Source of the DNA: Nocardia mangyaensis
GTDB lineage: Bacteria > Actinomycetota > Actinomycetes > Mycobacteriales > Mycobacteriaceae
DNA: 64,000 nt
Assembly (NCBI RefSeq): GCF_001886715.1
Contig: NZ_CP018082.1
Location: forward strand, 2,046,001 to 2,110,000
Direction of reading: 5' to 3'
The translations under genes were made by a program, and so were the position numbers. Of the stretch, positions 61,148-64,000 are shown in pieces. Position 1 is the first letter of the stretch; every line of letters starts with the position of its first letter. A model generated the notes under the pieces. The model made no database searches. It was not told where the DNA came from and saw only the letters and a program-made list of their open reading frames with translations.

Positions 61148-61315
61148 GTGCGTGCCACCGAACAGAACACCACCGACGAGCCCACCGAGCGAGCCGATCT
61201 GGTCGCCTGGCGCCGCAGGCACGCCCTGCGTAGTTCCGCGGCCGCGACCGCGGTGCCGAGTGGGCGGGCCTATCGTCGCTCGGCCAAACACCGCGATCGC
61301 CGTTTCGACTCCTGA
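61148..61315 (+). CDS. Small basic protein of unknown function (55 aa)
   Basis: A GTG start is preceded by GGAGGA at 7 nt, an excellent ribosome site, and an open frame of 55 codons to TGA. The protein begins MRATEQNTTDEPTERADLVAW, has acidic residues in the first third, and a very basic Arg-rich second half (WRRRHALRSS, RAYRRSAKHRDRR). It may be a nucleic-acid-binding or unstructured protein. It follows the AI-2E gene, with about 100 bases between. Coding is supported by the ribosome site and composition only. Confidence 0.5.
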   Translation: MRATEQNTTDEPTERADLVAWRRRHALRSSAAATAVPSGRAYRRSAKHRDRRFDS

Positions 61316-61347
61316 CCCGGCCCGTCGCCGCGCCCGTGCACCCGGAA

Positions 61348-61851
61348 TCAGGAGGTGGTGGAAGCGCTCTCGCGGCGCAGCACCACCAGGGGCAGTGGCT
61401 TGTCGGTCTTGGACTGGAAGTCGGCCAGCAGCGGGTTCTCCGCCATCGCCCACGCCGCGAACTCGGCGTAGCGCTCGCCGGTCAGTACTTCCGCAACAGC
61501 CGCGTACTTCTGCGTACCCAGCTCGATCGTGACTCGCGGATCGGCCCGCACATTGTGGTACCACGCGGGATAGCGGTCCTCCATGAACGAACTCACATAC
61601 ATCGTCTCGCCCCGGAACAGCGCGCCCAGCGGAACCATGTGCTGCTTACCGCTCTTGGCGCCTGTCGTGGTGAGCAGCAGCAGGGTCGCGCCCGCGTAGT
61701 CGCCGCCGACCTTCCCGTCGTTCTCCCGGAATTCCCGGATGACGTCGGTGTTCCAGTTCGCCATGTCCGCCTCGGAGAACTCCTGGTTCCACGGTGCGTC
61801 CGGGTCGTCGTAGGAGGTGATGGACTGCTCGTTCGATGCCTCGGTAGCCAT
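61348..61851 (-). CDS. Second Ddn-like nitroreductase family protein
   Basis: 167 residues. It has LLLLTTTGAKSGKQHMVPLG, DRYPAWYHNVRADPRV and a KTDKPLPLVVLRRE end, the same signatures as the 33003-33437 gene, but a longer polar N-terminus. It probably reduces quinone-like or nitro compounds with F420H2. ATG 61851 is chosen because the upstream frame overlaps the end of the AraC gene. The two Ddn-like genes are not adjacent. Confidence 0.86.
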   Translation of the reverse strand: MATEASNEQSITSYDDPDAPWNQEFSEADMANWNTDVIREFRENDGKVGGDYAGATLLLLTTTGAKSGKQHMVPLGALFRGETMYVSSFMEDRYPAWYHNVRADPRVTIELGTQKYAAVAEVLTGERYAEFAAWAMAENPLLADFQSKTDKPLPLVVLRRESASTTS

Positions 61852-61894
61852 GCGAACAGTGTGACAGCGGCCACCGACACGTTTCGGCTCGCAA

Positions 61895-62632
61895 CTATGC
61901 CCCGCGGGCACCGGGCGTCCGGCCCAGCGCCTCCCGGTAGACGTCGATGAACGCGCTCGCCGAGGACCAGCCGCAGCGGTGGGCGACCTCGGTCACCGGC
62001 ACGGATTCGGCGAGCAGGCCCATGGCGTGGTGCAGCCGCAGCCTGGTACGCCACCACTGGGGGTAGGTCAGGCCGAATTCGGTGCGGAACAACCGGCTCA
62101 GGGTGCGCTGCCCGGCGCCGACCCGACGTCCGAGGGCGGGCAGCGTCCAGCTCACGGTGAGGTCGGCCTCGACCAGAGCGCACGCGGCGCGCAGCCGGTC
62201 ATCGATGGCGGCGGGCAGTTGCAGCGGCTCGTCCGGGCTGCGCCGGATGCGGTCGCGCAGGACGGCGCGCAGGCGGGCCGCTTCCTCGGCCGGTAGATCG
62301 CCGGGATCCGAGCAGGCGACGATCAGCTCGCGCAGCAGCGGCGCCGCCGAGATCACGGCGGGCTCGGTGCGATCGCCGGAGCCGGTGGGGGAGAAGCCGA
62401 CACAGTGGAAGCGGGTCGGCCCGTAGAAGTGGTGCTCGTGCCTGCACCCGGCCGGAATCCACACCGCCCGGTCCGACGGTGCGATCCACCGACCGCGATC
62501 GGTGATCACCTGGGCCACACCGGAACTCGGGTACACGATCTGGTGCTCGCGGTGGTGATGGCGCGGGATCCGCGTACCCGCGACGACAGCGCGGGTGACG
62601 GTCGGCGCAGGGTGGCGGATTTCCGGCATCAT
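61895..62632 (-). CDS. AraC-family regulator with cupin-type N-terminus
   Basis: 245 residues. The N-terminal cupin-like ligand domain has PRHHHREHQIVYPSSGVAQVI and VWIPAGCRHEHHF. The C-terminal AraC DNA-binding domain (about 155-240) has ALGRRVGAGQRTLSRLFRTEFG and EVAHRCGWSSASAFIDVYREALGRTPG. The MM start at 62632/62629 fits. It diverges from the deleted MFS gene, the usual arrangement of an exporter and its regulator, so its original target is probably the now broken gene. Confidence 0.9.
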   Translation of the reverse strand: MMPEIRHPAPTVTRAVVAGTRIPRHHHREHQIVYPSSGVAQVITDRGRWIAPSDRAVWIPAGCRHEHHFYGPTRFHCVGFSPTGSGDRTEPAVISAAPLLRELIVACSDPGDLPAEEAARLRAVLRDRIRRSPDEPLQLPAAIDDRLRAACALVEADLTVSWTLPALGRRVGAGQRTLSRLFRTEFGLTYPQWWRTRLRLHHAMGLLAESVPVTEVAHRCGWSSASAFIDVYREALGRTPGARGA

Positions 62633-62707
62633 CGGGCATTTTATCGGAAGTCTGCCGCACGGCCGGGTTCCTAGGCTGACCGGTATCTCCATGGGAAGGG
62701 GTCGGCG

Positions 62708-63555
62708 ATGGTGAACGTGCGGGTCGGCGCGATGTCACGGGGCGCTGTCGAGTCGTCGACGGCGCGGATGCGGTACTGGGTGAGCTCGCACGCCGTCACC
62801 GACTTCTCGGCTTCTTCCTCGCACCGGCACTGGCGACACCGGTACTGGTCGGGCTCGGGGTGGGCGGCACCGCCGTCTTCGTGGCTCCCGCGGTGCTCAT
62901 GGCCTTCGTGCTCTGGCGCTACCAACTGCGCCGCGCCCAGCAGACGATCTCGGTGAAAATCTCTGGTGGACAAGGTCGTTGGGCGCCCTTTCTCGTGCTG
63001 ACCGCGCTCGCGGTGGCGCGTTCGGTCGTCTTCCTCGGCCTGAACACCTTCCTCGTGCTGTATTGGATCGACCACCTCGGCGCCACCCCGATGCTCGGCG
63101 GCGTCGCGCTGACGGTCTTGCTCGCCGGTGGTGTCCTCGGCACCCTGGTGGGCGGACGACTGGCCGACCGGATCGGCGGGGTGCACACCGTCCGATTCGG
63201 TTGTGCGGCAGTGATTCCGGCATTGCTCGCGCTACGCATGACCCCGAGCCCGGTGTGGGCACTGTTGCTGGTCGCGGCCGTCGGGGTCACGGTGAACATC
63301 CCGTTCGCCGTCCTGGTCGTCTTGGGGCAGGACTACCTGCCGGGCAGGCCGGGGACCGCGGCGGGGGTCACCCTGGGATTGGCGGTCAGTGCCGGTGGCC
63401 TGCTCGTGCCGCTGCTCGGTCTGCTCGCCGACCGGCACGGCACCCAGGCGGTGCTCACCACGCTGTGTGTCCTCGCCGTTCCGGCCGCCGTCCTCGCGCG
63501 GTTCCTGGTGACGCCGGCCGCCGCCGACGACGGGGGCGTGGCCGGGCGGAGGTAG
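62708..63555 (+). pseudogene. MFS transporter with internal deletion and frameshift
   Basis: A good start (AAGGGG, 6 nt, ATG 62708) opens a frame whose first 33 residues end MRYWVSSHAVTDF, the N-terminal helix of Fsr-like MFS exporters. After 62806 this frame degenerates. From about 62803 another frame reads LLGFFLAPALATPVLVGLG, the fifth/sixth helix, and continues with a normal C-terminal half, including GGRLADRIGG, to the stop at 63555. About 110-130 residues (helices 1-4) are missing, and the two parts are out of frame. A GTG at 62860 could still start the C-terminal half. Confidence 0.72.
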
Positions 63556-63585
63556 CTCGCGTAGGCCGCACCGCGGCAACGGGAT

Positions 63586-64000
63586 TCAGGTGGGTGGGCG
63601 CAGGGCGGCGAACTCGTCGGTGACGCGGAGGCCGGAGTCGGTGAAGCGGTACAGGGCCGCGGGACGTCCGCCGGCGCGGCCCGAGGGGGCGGTGTCGCCG
63701 GTGGGGGTGATGACTTTTCGGCGAGTGAGCACGCGCTGGAGGTTGGTGGTGTCGACTTCATATCCCAATGCGGCGCAATAGATTTCGCGCAGAACTGACA
63801 GGGTGAAGGTGTCGGGGGTCAGGGCGAAGGCGATATTGGTGTAGGAGAGTTTGGCGGCCAAGCGGGTGCGGGCGTGGTCGACGACGGTGCCGTGATCGAA
63901 GGACACGGTGGGCAGGGCCGAGACCGGGTGCCAGGTGGTGTCGGGCGGGAGTTCGGGCTCGGTGGTGAGGGGGACCAGACCCAGATAGGCCGAGGCGATG
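63586..64000 (-). CDS. Nudix/NrtR-like regulator, C-terminal part (5' partial)
   Basis: The frame runs from the window edge to a stop at 63586-63588 (about 138 residues). It begins IASAYLGLVPL, the end of a Nudix domain, then WHPVSALPTVSFDHG. The C-terminal winged helix reads AFALTPDTFTLSVLREIYCAALGYEVDTTNLQRVL, followed by GRPAALYRF. This matches NrtR-type regulators and ADP-ribose-binding Nudix-wHTH proteins, which often repress NAD genes. The N-terminal Nudix box lies outside the window, so activity cannot be judged. It converges with the MFS pseudogene. Confidence 0.85.
   Translation of the reverse strand, partial: IASAYLGLVPLTTEPELPPDTTWHPVSALPTVSFDHGTVVDHARTRLAAKLSYTNIAFALTPDTFTLSVLREIYCAALGYEVDTTNLQRVLTRRKVITPTGDTAPSGRAGGRPAALYRFTDSGLRVTDEFAALRPPT

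Overview
This 64 kb window is high-GC actinobacterial chromosome and most likely comes from Nocardia or a close relative in the Mycobacteriales. The 16S rRNA has Nocardia-like variable regions. The gene set and order (lspA, rluD, dnaE, ilvA, trehalose genes, bioAFD, bioB-bsaP) recall the Mycobacterium tuberculosis segment around Rv1539 to Rv1591. I also see F420-family oxidoreductases, mycobacterial-type promoters and many starts lying 6-7 nt after a -10 hexamer (probable leaderless mRNAs). There is no prophage, transposase, CRISPR array or tRNA gene, so this is ordinary core and near-core chromosome.

Layout. 1-13 kb: an ADP-ribosylglycohydrolase, RarD, the P-type ATPase CtpE, a PhzF protein, the lspA-rluD-membrane protein set, two lipoproteins, an LLM oxidoreductase, a VOC protein, and a small redox operon (secreted protein, multi-His membrane protein, Rieske lipoprotein). 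13-22.4 kb, all minus strand: an acetate/monocarboxylate block with a LytS/LytTR-type two-component system, a two-helix membrane protein, two sodium/solute symporters, a DUF485 partner, acs and a Lon-substrate-binding-domain protein. 22.7-33 kb: dnaE with a TTG start, a GT-C-like membrane protein, treZ, a serine hydrolase and ilvA. 33-42 kb: a Ddn-like oxidoreductase diverging from a tiny membrane protein across a perfect palindrome, a large LAL-type LuxR regulator diverging from an NTF2/membrane pair, then treX-treY.

42-64 kb: two divergent 5'-truncated remnants (cupin, MarR), then bioA-bioF-bioD. The rRNA operon (16S-23S-5S) follows, with two candidate promoters upstream and an intrinsic terminator downstream. 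Next come a lipoprotein, an unusual P-loop ATPase/GNAT-like/HTH fusion, an SRPBCC protein, a membrane-anchored alpha/beta hydrolase, a BioQ-like TetR regulator, bioB and bsaP. The three candidate biotin promoters each carry TGAAC-N3-GTTCA. The BioQ-like gene lies next to one of them, so biotin synthesis here looks like one regulon split by the rRNA operon. The window ends with DUF2567, DUF1353 and AI-2E-family membrane proteins, a small basic protein, a second Ddn-like enzyme, an AraC regulator facing an internally deleted MFS gene, and the C-terminal part of an NrtR-like Nudix regulator.

The most interesting items are the BioQ regulon with bsaP, the ATPase-GNAT-HTH fusion, the palindrome over the 72-aa gene promoter, the two deletion scars, the LytSR/symporter/acs cluster, and the Rieske/multi-His membrane operon. 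Everything here was read by eye; no database searches or structure predictions were run.
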